Shown: positions 1 through 5,125 of the stretch, piece after piece | Position numbering within the stretch: the first letter of the stretch is position 1 | How the letters are laid out: each line of letters begins with the position of its first letter | Source: an uncultured Bacillota bacterium | Lineage (GTDB): Bacteria > Bacillota > Clostridia > Peptostreptococcales > Anaerovoracaceae | Reading direction: 5' to 3' | DNA length: 5,150 bases | Assembly (NCBI GenBank): GCA_959606705.1 | Contig: CAUHLX010000222.1 | Span: 1-5,150, forward strand | The notes under the pieces: model-generated | The model's database searches: none | What the model was told of the DNA's origin: nothing | What the model saw: the letters and a program-made list of their open reading frames with translations, nothing else | Position numbers and translations under genes: made by a program

Positions 1-293
1 GCGTAGATATCGCTTTTTTCTTTCTCCGTGCGGCGCTTAAAATTCTGGAAATCCGCCGCCAGTCTCATATATCTGGACTGCAAGTCTTCGTCCTCCGCGG
101 AACTCTCTTCCTTCTTTTCCTCCGCAGCCTGCTCGGCATCCGGGTGCTCTTCTCCGCCGGAATCCGCATCCTCCTTTGGATTGGGCTCATCTCCCGCCGG
201 CTCCGTTTTTTCTTCCTTCACCGCTTCCTTCTGAGGATCGTCCTCTTTCTCCTTGGCTTTCTCCCCATCGAAGGCTTCATTCTGTCTGTTCAT
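1..293 (-). CDS. grpE: GrpE, nucleotide exchange factor of DnaK (N-terminal part, cut by window edge)
   Basis: GrpE is the cytoplasmic dimeric co-chaperone that releases ADP from DnaK. Only 97 codons are visible; the gene runs off the left edge. Residues 1-70 are a highly charged, Glu/Lys/Asp-rich, presumably disordered arm, typical of Gram-positive GrpE. From about residue 74 the sequence reads RYMRLAADFQNFKRRTEKEK, the conserved start of the long GrpE coiled-coil helix (family pattern YLRLxADFxNYKRR). The ATG is preceded by GGGAGGAG within the end of hrcA, giving a good ribosome binding site. The gene overlaps the 3' end of hrcA by 17 nt, so the two are probably translationally coupled and share the CIRCE-controlled promoter. 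dnaK would be expected next to the left. The identity is firm; what cannot be seen is whether the rest of the gene is intact. Confidence 0.93.
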   Translation of the reverse strand, partial: MNRQNEAFDGEKAKEKEDDPQKEAVKEEKTEPAGDEPNPKEDADSGGEEHPDAEQAAEEKKEESSAEDEDLQSRYMRLAADFQNFKRRTEKEKSDIY

Positions 294-1329
294 CTTCCTC
301 TCCTCCCATCAGTTGGAACGACCGATTTAAATTTTCCGTCATGTATTCGATGACAGAAGTCACCTCGTCGTACTTCATTCGGGTCGGACCGATGACCCCG
401 ATCTTTCCCACCAGCTTGCCATTGATATGGTAATCCGCGGTAATCAAGCTGCAATCCCGCATTACCTCGTCCGTATTTTCGTCCCCGATCGTGATGATCA
501 CCCCGCTGTCACGGTTGATCAGGACATCGGTCAAGTGCTTCTTTTGATTGACCATTTCCAAAAATATCTTGGCTCTTTCCAGATCATTGTATTCGGGAAT
601 GGAGAATATATTGGTGAGTCCTTCTAAATAAAGCTCCACATTCAGCATGCTTTCCAGCGTGCTGAGGAAGCTGGGCATGATGCTTTCGGCCAACTGAGAC
701 ATGGATGTGAGATCCGCCTCAAAGCTCTTTATGATATCCAGCGTCAAAATGTTGCTGATGGTTTTTCCTTTGTAATTGTGGGTCATCACCTTGGACAGCA
801 GCTCCAGGTGCTCCGGCAAGTAGGAAACCTTCACCTTTAATGCGGTGTTGGAAACCTTTCCGCTCTCCGCCACGATCATCAGGACTACCGTGTGTTCGTC
901 CACCGGCAGAATATTGATGTATTCCAGTTTATCTTCATCCGTCTTCGGCGTCATGGCAAAGGCGGTGAGATTGGTCAATTCCGACAGGAGATTGGCGGCG
1001 TGCTCGATGGTCTTATCCAATTCCGCCAGATTCGTGCTCAATTTTTCCTGGATAAACTGCTTCTCCTCCGCCGGAAGCTCGTAACGGCTCATCAAATTGT
1101 TGACATAAAGCCGATACGCTTTGTCCGACGGCACTCGTCCCGCAGAAGTATGCGGATGCGTCAAAAATCCCATTTCCTCCAAGTCTGCCATTTCATTGCG
1201 GATCGTCGCCGGGCTGATGCCCATGTCGTACTTCCGCGATAAGGTCCGAGACCCTACCGGCTCGGCAGAACGGATAAAATCGGATACGATCGCGTGCAGA
1301 ATCTTTAATTTTCTTTCGCTTAGCGTCAT
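277..1329 (-). CDS. hrcA: HrcA, heat-inducible transcription repressor
   Basis: HrcA represses class I heat-shock genes by binding CIRCE; its activity depends on GroEL. The protein has 350 residues, close to the usual length of about 340-350. Residues 1-75 form the winged helix-turn-helix: EPVGSRTLSRKYDMGISP and ATIRNEMADLEEMGFLTHPH are near-consensus, followed by TSAGRVPSDKAYRLYVN. A long helical dimerisation region follows, then a GAF-like domain. Near the C terminus, GKIGVIGPTRMKY (about 308-320) is the HrcA signature. The last residues are acidic (GGEEDEQTE) and partly encoded in the overlap with grpE. The start is the ATG at 1327-1329, preceded by GGTGAT 5 nt upstream. A perfect CIRCE lies between its promoter and this start, which implies autoregulation. 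No truncation or odd residue was noticed. Confidence 0.97.
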   Translation of the reverse strand: MTLSERKLKILHAIVSDFIRSAEPVGSRTLSRKYDMGISPATIRNEMADLEEMGFLTHPHTSAGRVPSDKAYRLYVNNLMSRYELPAEEKQFIQEKLSTNLAELDKTIEHAANLLSELTNLTAFAMTPKTDEDKLEYINILPVDEHTVVLMIVAESGKVSNTALKVKVSYLPEHLELLSKVMTHNYKGKTISNILTLDIIKSFEADLTSMSQLAESIMPSFLSTLESMLNVELYLEGLTNIFSIPEYNDLERAKIFLEMVNQKKHLTDVLINRDSGVIITIGDENTDEVMRDCSLITADYHINGKLVGKIGVIGPTRMKYDEVTSVIEYMTENLNRSFQLMGGEEDEQTE

Positions 1330-1370
1330 ATCACATCACCACTTTCGCAGCGCAGCTTTTCATTTGGTTT

Positions 1371-1399
1371 GTTAGCACTCTTATCGAGTGAGTGCTAAC
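1371..1399. promoter_or_regulatory. CIRCE operator (HrcA binding site)
   Basis: The sequence reads TTAGCACTC (1372-1380), 9 nt, then GAGTGCTAA (1390-1398). This is an exact match to the CIRCE consensus, and one extra G-C pair extends each arm to 10 bp (1371-1399). It lies directly downstream of the predicted hrcA transcription start and 42 nt before the hrcA start codon. That is the classical place for HrcA to block transcription of the operon. In the mRNA it could also form a 5' hairpin. Confidence 0.97.
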
Positions 1400-1409
1400 C
1401 TTTAATCTA

Positions 1410-1438
1410 AATTTACCATTCCGCCCCGTTGTTGTCAA
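1410..1438 (-). promoter_or_regulatory. Housekeeping promoter of hrcA-grpE
   Basis: On the minus strand there is a perfect -35 TTGACA (1438-1433), a 17-nt spacer, and a -10 TAAATT (1415-1410) with a TG one base upstream (TGGTAAATT), that is, an extended -10. The start of transcription would fall near 1403, so CIRCE (1371-1399) sits at the first transcribed bases. This fits SigA-type transcription repressed by HrcA. The boxes are seen in the sequence; their use is inferred. Confidence 0.75.
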
Positions 1439-1442
1439 TAGC

Positions 1443-1454
1443 ATTTTCGAAAAT
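1443..1454. promoter_or_regulatory. 12-bp palindrome between the divergent promoters
   Basis: ATTTTCGAAAAT is a perfect palindrome lying between the two back-to-back -35 boxes (1433-1438 and 1466-1471). It could be an operator or upstream element affecting both promoters, or just AT-rich chance. It shares the TTTTCGA core with the repeats in the 2400-2600 gap. No regulator can be assigned. Confidence 0.25.
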
Positions 1455-1465
1455 ATTTTATTACC

Positions 1466-1494
1466 TTGACAATCGACGTTAAATTGAGGACAAT
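1466..1494 (+). promoter_or_regulatory. Promoter of the cytidylate-kinase-like gene
   Basis: A perfect TTGACA (1466-1471) is followed after 17 nt by GACAAT (1489-1494), which matches 4 of 6 bases of the -10 consensus. Transcription would start near 1501, leaving a leader of about 54 nt. The leader contains a small GC hairpin (GCGGC, CGA, GCCGC at 1516-1528) ahead of the ribosome binding site. Other -10 registers in the AT-rich stretch up to 1500 are possible. Confidence 0.6.
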
Positions 1495-1538
1495 AATAAT
1501 AAGAAAGCGCAGGTCGCGGCCGAGCCGCAATCATGCAT

Positions 1539-1550
1539 AAAGGAGATGAT
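1539..1550 (+). promoter_or_regulatory. Ribosome binding site that decides the kinase start
   Basis: AAAGGAGATGAT closely matches the anti-Shine-Dalgarno complement AAGGAGGTGATC. The ATG at 1546 lies inside this site and cannot be its own start. The ATG at 1555 is 9 nt after GGAG and is the proper start. Confidence 0.85.
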
Positions 1551-1554
1551 CTGT

Positions 1555-2181
1555 ATGAGGCAGAAAGTTATTATTACCATCGCCCGTCAGTTTGGCAGCG
1601 GCGGTCGTGAAATCGGCCAAAAGCTGGCGGAACAGTTAGGGATCAATTTTTATGACAAAGAGCTGATCGCGCTGGCCGCCAAGGAAAGCGGCATTGATGA
1701 AGATCTGTTCGAGAGTGCGGACGAGAAGCCGTTCAATCCGTTTTGGAGTTCTCTGGCAGTCAACATCGCCGGCTTTGGCAGTAAATTTTCGGGTTTCTCC
1801 GATATGCCAATGAATGACAGGCTTTTCCTGATTCAGTCCAATGTGATTAAAAAAATCGCTCAGGAAGAATCCTGTGTGATCGTAGGCCGCTGTGCGGATT
1901 ATATTTTAAAGGAAGAAAAAAACGCGGTGCATATTTTCATCCATGCGGCCCTACCCTTTAAAAAGAATCGTGTAGTAGGCTCCTACGGGATTCCCGAACC
2001 CAACGCCGAGGAATTCATGAAAAAAACCGACAAACGCCGCGCTTCCTATTACGACTATTATGTGGGAGAAAAATGGGGCATTGCCGAAAACTACGATCTA
2101 TGCGTGGACAGCAGCTCCGTCGGCATCGAGAACACCGTCAAGCTCATCATCGAAATTGCTAAGATGAAACTGGGCGAATAA
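1555..2181 (+). CDS. Cytidylate kinase-like family protein
   Basis: This is a 208-residue P-loop kinase of the cytidylate-kinase-like family (Pfam Cytidylate_kin2 type), common as a stand-alone gene in clostridia. The N terminus reads VIITIARQFGSGGREIGQKL (residues 5-24). It has the family's modified phosphate loop GSGGREIG rather than the canonical GxxxxGK[ST] of true CMP kinase. ESCVIVGRCADYIL (about 105-118) is the second core strand and helix. DKRRASYYDYYVGEKWG (about 159-175) is the arginine-rich lid, followed by NYDLCVDSSSVGIENTV, the usual C-terminal core. The loop at about 59-84 (FNPFWSS... to SGF) is hydrophobic and variable in the family. The family is presumed to phosphorylate nucleotides or a similar small substrate, but the substrate is not proven, so I do not call it cmk. 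It is monocistronic, with its own promoter and a terminator downstream. Its divergence from hrcA does not by itself imply heat regulation. Confidence 0.9.
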   Translation: MRQKVIITIARQFGSGGREIGQKLAEQLGINFYDKELIALAAKESGIDEDLFESADEKPFNPFWSSLAVNIAGFGSKFSGFSDMPMNDRLFLIQSNVIKKIAQEESCVIVGRCADYILKEEKNAVHIFIHAALPFKKNRVVGSYGIPEPNAEEFMKKTDKRRASYYDYYVGEKWGIAENYDLCVDSSSVGIENTVKLIIEIAKMKLGE

Positions 2182-2184
2182 GCT

Positions 2185-2343
2185 CTTTGGCGTAGGCGAC
2201 AATGCCGAAGACGCGTTCCGATTGCAGGCGCCGGAGCGCTTCAAATCCGCGCGCCGAGGACGATCCAAAAAAGGATCGCTGTCCGCAAACAGCGGCTCAC
2301 GAAAAAGACGATTGCAGAATGGAGATTTCGCAATCGTCTTTTT
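2185..2343 (+). other. Tandem-hairpin 3' UTR or possible small RNA after the kinase gene
   Basis: Five stem-loops follow each other just after the kinase stop codon. They are: CTTTGGC/GCCGAAG (2185-2191 with 2204-2210, one T-G pair); GGCGCCGGA with TCCG-C-GCGCC (2227-2255, 9 bp with one bulged C); CGATCC-A6-GGATCG (2261-2278); CGCTGT/ACAGCG (2277-2294, sharing 2 nt with the previous stem); and the terminator stem (2302-2343). The stretch could be a structured 3' UTR, or a 3'-derived or independent small RNA ending at the terminator. I see no convincing promoter just upstream, only a weak TGCTAAGAT at 2157-2165 without a -35. No known RNA family was recognised. Confidence 0.3.
2302..2343. terminator. 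Bidirectional intrinsic terminator
   Basis: AAAAAGACGATTGC (2302-2315) and GCAATCGTCTTTTT (2330-2343) are perfect 14-bp inverted arms around a 14-nt loop; three further A-T/G-C pairs are possible inside the loop. The arms carry an A-run on one side and a T-run on the other, so the stem can stop transcription in both directions. It ends the kinase transcript and could also stop leftward read-through from the transporter operon. Confidence 0.88.
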
Positions 2344-2685
2344 AAATTACGTAGGATCAGGGCCGGATCAGCTAGTAACACATATTTCAAATAGCTGATT
2401 ATCGTATTTTCGACCTTTTGAAGCAAAAGCACCGTTCCGGTCGTAAATAAATGCAAATATATGTTAGATCTGTCACTCAATCAGGCAATATGGGCGTTGC
2501 GGCTCGTTCTTTTCGACTTTATTTTAATGAGGTACAAGCATGGTCGAAAATAGCCGCGTTTTTTCGGCCGATTCCGATTATTGCCTAAAAAGTCGAAACC
2601 CACTTGCGGATCAATCTGTCCATATTGCCTAGCCCGTGGATCGACCTAGTCATCTTATCCGAATTTCCCAGCTCCGCTCTTTCAT
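2344..2685. other. Non-coding convergent gap rich in inverted repeats
   Basis: No reading frame here has a ribosome binding site or a recognisable product. The region holds several inverted repeats: ATCAGCTA/TAGCTGAT (2367-2374 with 2392-2399); CTTTTG-AAG-CAAAAG (2415-2429); ACCG-TTC-CGGT (2431-2441); TATTTTCGACC/GGTCGAAAATA (2405-2415 with 2542-2552); and a nested pair described separately. GGATCAG is repeated directly at 2354-2360 and 2365-2371. On the minus strand, GCCG/CGGC (2568-2565 with 2556-2553) followed by TATTTT is a weak terminator candidate for the transporter operon. The region may be a relic element, a structured RNA, or a cluster of protein sites. Confidence 0.5.
2483..2630. 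repeat. 148-bp segment bounded by 11-bp inverted repeats, with nested inner repeats
   Basis: AGGCAATATGG (2483-2493) and CCATATTGCCT (2620-2630) are perfect 11-bp inverted ends. Inside lie TTTCGACTTT/AAAGTCGAAA (2511-2520 with 2589-2598). An imperfect 14-bp hairpin is also present: GCGGCT and TTTTCGAC (2499-2504, 2510-2517) pair with GTCGAAAA and AGCCGC (2543-2550, 2552-2557) around a 25-nt loop. The size and terminal inverted repeats recall a small non-autonomous element, but I see no clear target-site duplication at the ends and no other copy in the window. Confidence 0.4.
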
Positions 2686-3615
2686 CTAGACCTCTCGAAA
2701 TTCTTCATAAGGCTCCTCCACATCCGGCAGCAGCTCCACGTAAAGGTCCTGAAACTCCCTTCGCAGCGCTTCCCAGATTTCCCGCTGGATCATCGTGATG
2801 TTGGCAATGGAAATCAGGTCGTAAGGCGCGGAGAAATAAATGCTGACCCAGATACGGCGTCCCGTCCGCACCACCTCGTACACCTCTCCGGTCAATTCAT
2901 AGCCATCCAAAATCCCCTGGGAAATTTCCTTGATCTGATCGATGGTCTCCTGCTCCGGCGCCAGCAGAAACAAGTCCCGAAGGCCGGTCGCCACCGTTTT
3001 CAGCGGTCTGGGTAATATGAAGAGCGACAGCACGATGGCCGCCACCTGATCCAGATACGGAGAAATCGCTTCCACCAGTTCATGATGTATGAAAGACGGA
3101 AGCAGAAACGCCGCCGCCATGCCCACGCTGGCCGCCGCATCGATCTGCCAGCCCATCATTTCGGCGTCCACCATAGGCGAATCGATCCGCCGGTTGACAC
3201 GATGGAGCAGCAGCAGCACGATCGCGCTCACCACCGCGGCAAACAGTTCAAAATACCCCACCAGCGTAAAAGACACGTTCCGCCCGCCGGACAGCATGAT
3301 CTGAATGTCGTTGGCCACCAGTCCTACCGTGATGGCAATCAGCATAAATCCTTTGATCACCAGGAAAATTGATTCGATTTGAGAGTAGCCGAAGGGCCGC
3401 TTCTCGGTGGTCGGTTTATAGAGCAGAGGTACGATACGCAGTGAAATGATGATCATCAGAGATTCCGCACCATCGTATGCCGAATCCATAAGCACGGCCT
3501 GAGAATGGGTCACCAGCGCCATGATAAACTCCAGTAAAACAAAGAACACACCCCCGTACATAGAAATTTGCAGTGCGGTCTTTTCCAAACGAATATGAGC
3601 CTCCGTCGACTCCAT
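2686..3615 (-). CDS. Cation diffusion facilitator (CDF)-like transporter with an altered metal site
   Basis: This 309-residue inner-membrane protein has the CDF layout: six predicted membrane segments (about 14-36, 39-60, 82-104, 117-138, 155-175, 185-205) and a C-terminal cytoplasmic domain (about 215-305). Segment 2 contains SQAVLMDSAYDGAES, keeping the two metal-binding aspartates (D44, D48) of the DxxxD motif. KRPFGYSQIES matches the loop usually written HPYGHGKAE, with its histidines replaced. In segment 5, WQIDAAAS keeps D159, but the residue four before it, His in zinc CDFs, is Gly155. The C-terminal domain has the expected fold pattern but no histidine, and it ends in an acidic tail. 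CDF proteins export divalent metals in exchange for protons; here the ion is uncertain (a non-zinc metal, or another role). AGGGAG lies 8 nt before the ATG. It follows the MATE gene by 33 nt in the same operon. Confidence 0.8.
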   Translation of the reverse strand: MESTEAHIRLEKTALQISMYGGVFFVLLEFIMALVTHSQAVLMDSAYDGAESLMIIISLRIVPLLYKPTTEKRPFGYSQIESIFLVIKGFMLIAITVGLVANDIQIMLSGGRNVSFTLVGYFELFAAVVSAIVLLLLHRVNRRIDSPMVDAEMMGWQIDAAASVGMAAAFLLPSFIHHELVEAISPYLDQVAAIVLSLFILPRPLKTVATGLRDLFLLAPEQETIDQIKEISQGILDGYELTGEVYEVVRTGRRIWVSIYFSAPYDLISIANITMIQREIWEALRREFQDLYVELLPDVEEPYEEFREV

Positions 3616-3648
3616 GCTTCCAACTCCCTTTAAGATAGTTTGCTTCCG

Positions 3649-5034
3649 CTATGATATTTTTTCTTCCGTCGTCTTCCCCTGCTCCCACTGGTGTATTTCC
3701 CGTTTCAGCTTCTCGGAATACCTCAAAAACATCGCTGCCGCCATGACGCACAAAATCAGCTGTGCGGCAGGGGTCGCCGCCCAGACTCCCGGCATGCCGC
3801 CCAGCAGCACCGGTAGGGTGAACAGCAGGATCGGCGTAAAGCACAGGGGATCCAGATAGATCAGCAAAGTGGAAAATGTCGTCTTTTGTACGGCATAGAA
3901 ATAGGAGGATGCCAGCCGGACGATGCCGGTCAGCGGAAAGGCTACGGCAAAAATCCACATGTAGCGGCTGACTTCCGCAGATGCTTCCGCAGATGCGCCG
4001 AACAGCACGGGAATCATATCGCGGAGCAGATAAGCTCCGATCATCCCCCCTACGCCCAGCGCCAAAGTCAGTCGAAACGCCTTTCGGCGGATTGACGCCA
4101 TATCCTCATAGCGCTTCGCGCCGTTGTAATAGCTCACCAGCGGTTGGATTCCGTCCCCAATGCCTTGCAGAGACAGCTGAATGGTATCCAACACGTAGGA
4201 CAGCACCGTGTAGGTGGATAAGGCGATCGCTCCCCCATATCGAATGCATTGCCAGTTCGTCAGAATAATAATGATGGAAGGCGCATATGTCAATCCGAAG
4301 GGAGACAAGCCCACCTTGAAAATATCCCGCATCAGAGCTCCGTCCGGACGGAAGCCGGACCGCTTCCAAGTTCCTTTTTGCGCGTGATACAGCAGCAGCA
4401 GACAGAGCAGCGCCACCAAGCCTTGCGCGATCGTGGTGGCCAGCGCCGCGCCGAACATATCCCAACGCAGTCCGATGATGAAAAAAGCGTCCAGCACGAT
4501 GTTGATCAAAAGCCCCGCCACCATGACCCCCATCGCCTCCGTGGTTTTTCCCGCGTTCCGGAGAAGCGGTGCCATGCCACAGCCAAAGATCTGCATTCCT
4601 GCGCCTATGGCGATCATTTTGCCATAAGTAAGCGCCGCCGTAAAAATATCCCCCTCCGCACCTAAAAACAGGAGAATCGGGCGGATGAATCGAATCAGAA
4701 GGACCGTCAACAGCACCGCCGCCGAGCACAGGAGCAGAATCGCGTTGCCCCGCGCCCGTTCGGCGCTCTCTTCGTCTCCCTTGCCCAGTCGATGGGAAAA
4801 AGCCACGCCGCCGCCCACGCCGATTCCCGTGCCCAGCGCCATCAAAAAGGACGTAACCGGCCAAGCGATGTTCACGCCCGAAAGCCCCACGTCGCCCATT
4901 TCCCGTCCGATGAAAAATCCGTCTACAATGGAATAAAACCCTGCGAGAAGCATCGATACCATGGAAGGTATTACATAACTCCAGAACTTGCCGTCTCTGC
5001 CGCCGCTACTGTGTGCGCAGTTTTCACTGCTCAT
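3649..5034 (-). CDS. MATE family efflux transporter (MepA-like)
   Basis: This is a cytoplasmic-membrane antiporter that uses a cation gradient to expel drugs or other organic compounds. From the chosen ATG it has 461 residues, normal for MATE, with about twelve membrane segments in two halves (roughly 18-217 and 238-438). Family features include IPSMVSMLLAGFYSIVDGFF near the N terminus, MGDVGLSGVNIAWPV (46-60), the loop HRLGKGDEESAERARGNA (81-98), NAGKTTEAMG (160-169) and, in the second half, QGIGDGIQPLVSYYNGAKRY (290-309). The latter is typical of the MepA/DinF group. An upstream GTG (5095-5097) would add 21 basic residues (MIGTPTYQQVNQSRKRKRGVK). I prefer the ATG at 5032-5034 because GGGGTG lies 6 nt before it and because the likely -10 box touches the GTG. 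It is the first gene of the operon with the CDF-like gene. The substrate cannot be told from sequence. Confidence 0.93.
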   Translation of the reverse strand: MSSENCAHSSGGRDGKFWSYVIPSMVSMLLAGFYSIVDGFFIGREMGDVGLSGVNIAWPVTSFLMALGTGIGVGGGVAFSHRLGKGDEESAERARGNAILLLCSAAVLLTVLLIRFIRPILLFLGAEGDIFTAALTYGKMIAIGAGMQIFGCGMAPLLRNAGKTTEAMGVMVAGLLINIVLDAFFIIGLRWDMFGAALATTIAQGLVALLCLLLLYHAQKGTWKRSGFRPDGALMRDIFKVGLSPFGLTYAPSIIIILTNWQCIRYGGAIALSTYTVLSYVLDTIQLSLQGIGDGIQPLVSYYNGAKRYEDMASIRRKAFRLTLALGVGGMIGAYLLRDMIPVLFGASAEASAEVSRYMWIFAVAFPLTGIVRLASSYFYAVQKTTFSTLLIYLDPLCFTPILLFTLPVLLGGMPGVWAATPAAQLILCVMAAAMFLRYSEKLKREIHQWEQGKTTEEKIS

Positions 5035-5067
5035 TTTAACACCCCGTTTTCTTTTTCGGCTTTGATT

Positions 5068-5083
5068 TACTTGTTGGTAAGTA
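5068..5083. promoter_or_regulatory. TACTT-N6-AAGTA inverted repeat in the MATE leader
   Basis: TACTT (5068-5072) and AAGTA (5079-5083) flank 6 nt, just downstream of the predicted start site. Short TACT/AGTA dyads of this kind are often TetR-family operators next to efflux genes, but the arms are only 5 bp, so chance is possible. Confidence 0.3.
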
Positions 5084-5085
5084 GG

Positions 5086-5116
5086 CGTTCCGATCACTTT
5101 ATAGTCCTTCGGAACG
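5086..5116. promoter_or_regulatory. Inverted repeat centred on the -10 box: possible operator
   Basis: CGTTCCGA (5086-5093) and TCGGAACG (5109-5116) are perfect 8-bp inverted arms separated by 15 nt. The axis of symmetry falls at 5101, inside the predicted TATAAA box. A dimeric repressor bound here would cover the -10 and start site. The centre is not between -35 and -10, so it does not look like a MerR-type site. Confidence 0.45.
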
Positions 5117-5125
5117 AAAGATCAA
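5098..5125 (-). promoter_or_regulatory. Candidate promoter of the MATE-CDF operon
   Basis: On the minus strand, TTGATC (5125-5120) is followed after 16 nt by TATAAA (5103-5098). Transcription would begin near 5091, leaving a leader of about 57 nt before the ATG at 5034. If correct, the upstream GTG at 5097 is not transcribed and cannot be the start. The -35 is imperfect. Confidence 0.5.

Noticed and set aside
1331..1534. 67-codon minus-strand frame upstream of hrcA
   Set aside because: It runs through both promoters and CIRCE and has no recognisable protein.
1546..1554. Kinase start at ATG 1546
   Set aside because: This ATG lies within the ribosome binding site for the ATG at 1555, which starts the conserved family N terminus.
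2227..2255. TTCAAATCC resembling a tRNA T-loop
   Set aside because: The flanking bases do not form a 5-bp T-stem and no acceptor, D or anticodon arm can be drawn; it is the loop of another hairpin.
2202..2345. 47-codon plus-strand frame starting at an ATG after the kinase gene
   Set aside because: No Shine-Dalgarno site, and its end lies in the terminator stem; composition is explained by the hairpins.
2241..2480. 79-codon hydrophobic minus-strand frame in the intergenic gap
   Set aside because: It would need a TTG start with no ribosome binding site and reads straight through the intrinsic terminator.
2250..2650. Apparent excess of GATC sites in the gap
   Set aside because: GATC is also frequent in the hrcA coding region, so it is not special to this stretch.
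3416..3958. 180-codon minus-strand frame spanning the MATE-CDF junction
   Set aside because: It overlaps two real genes out of frame, has no ribosome binding site of note and encodes no recognisable domain.
4106..4864. 252-codon minus-strand frame inside the MATE gene
   Set aside because: It lies out of frame within a clearly recognisable MATE gene; its product is Gly/Arg-rich with no family match, as expected of a shadow frame.
5035..5097. MATE start at GTG 5097 with GAAGGA 7 nt upstream
   Set aside because: A possible ribosome binding site exists, but the GTG abuts a likely -10 box and the extra 21 basic residues do not resemble the family's N terminus; not fully excluded.
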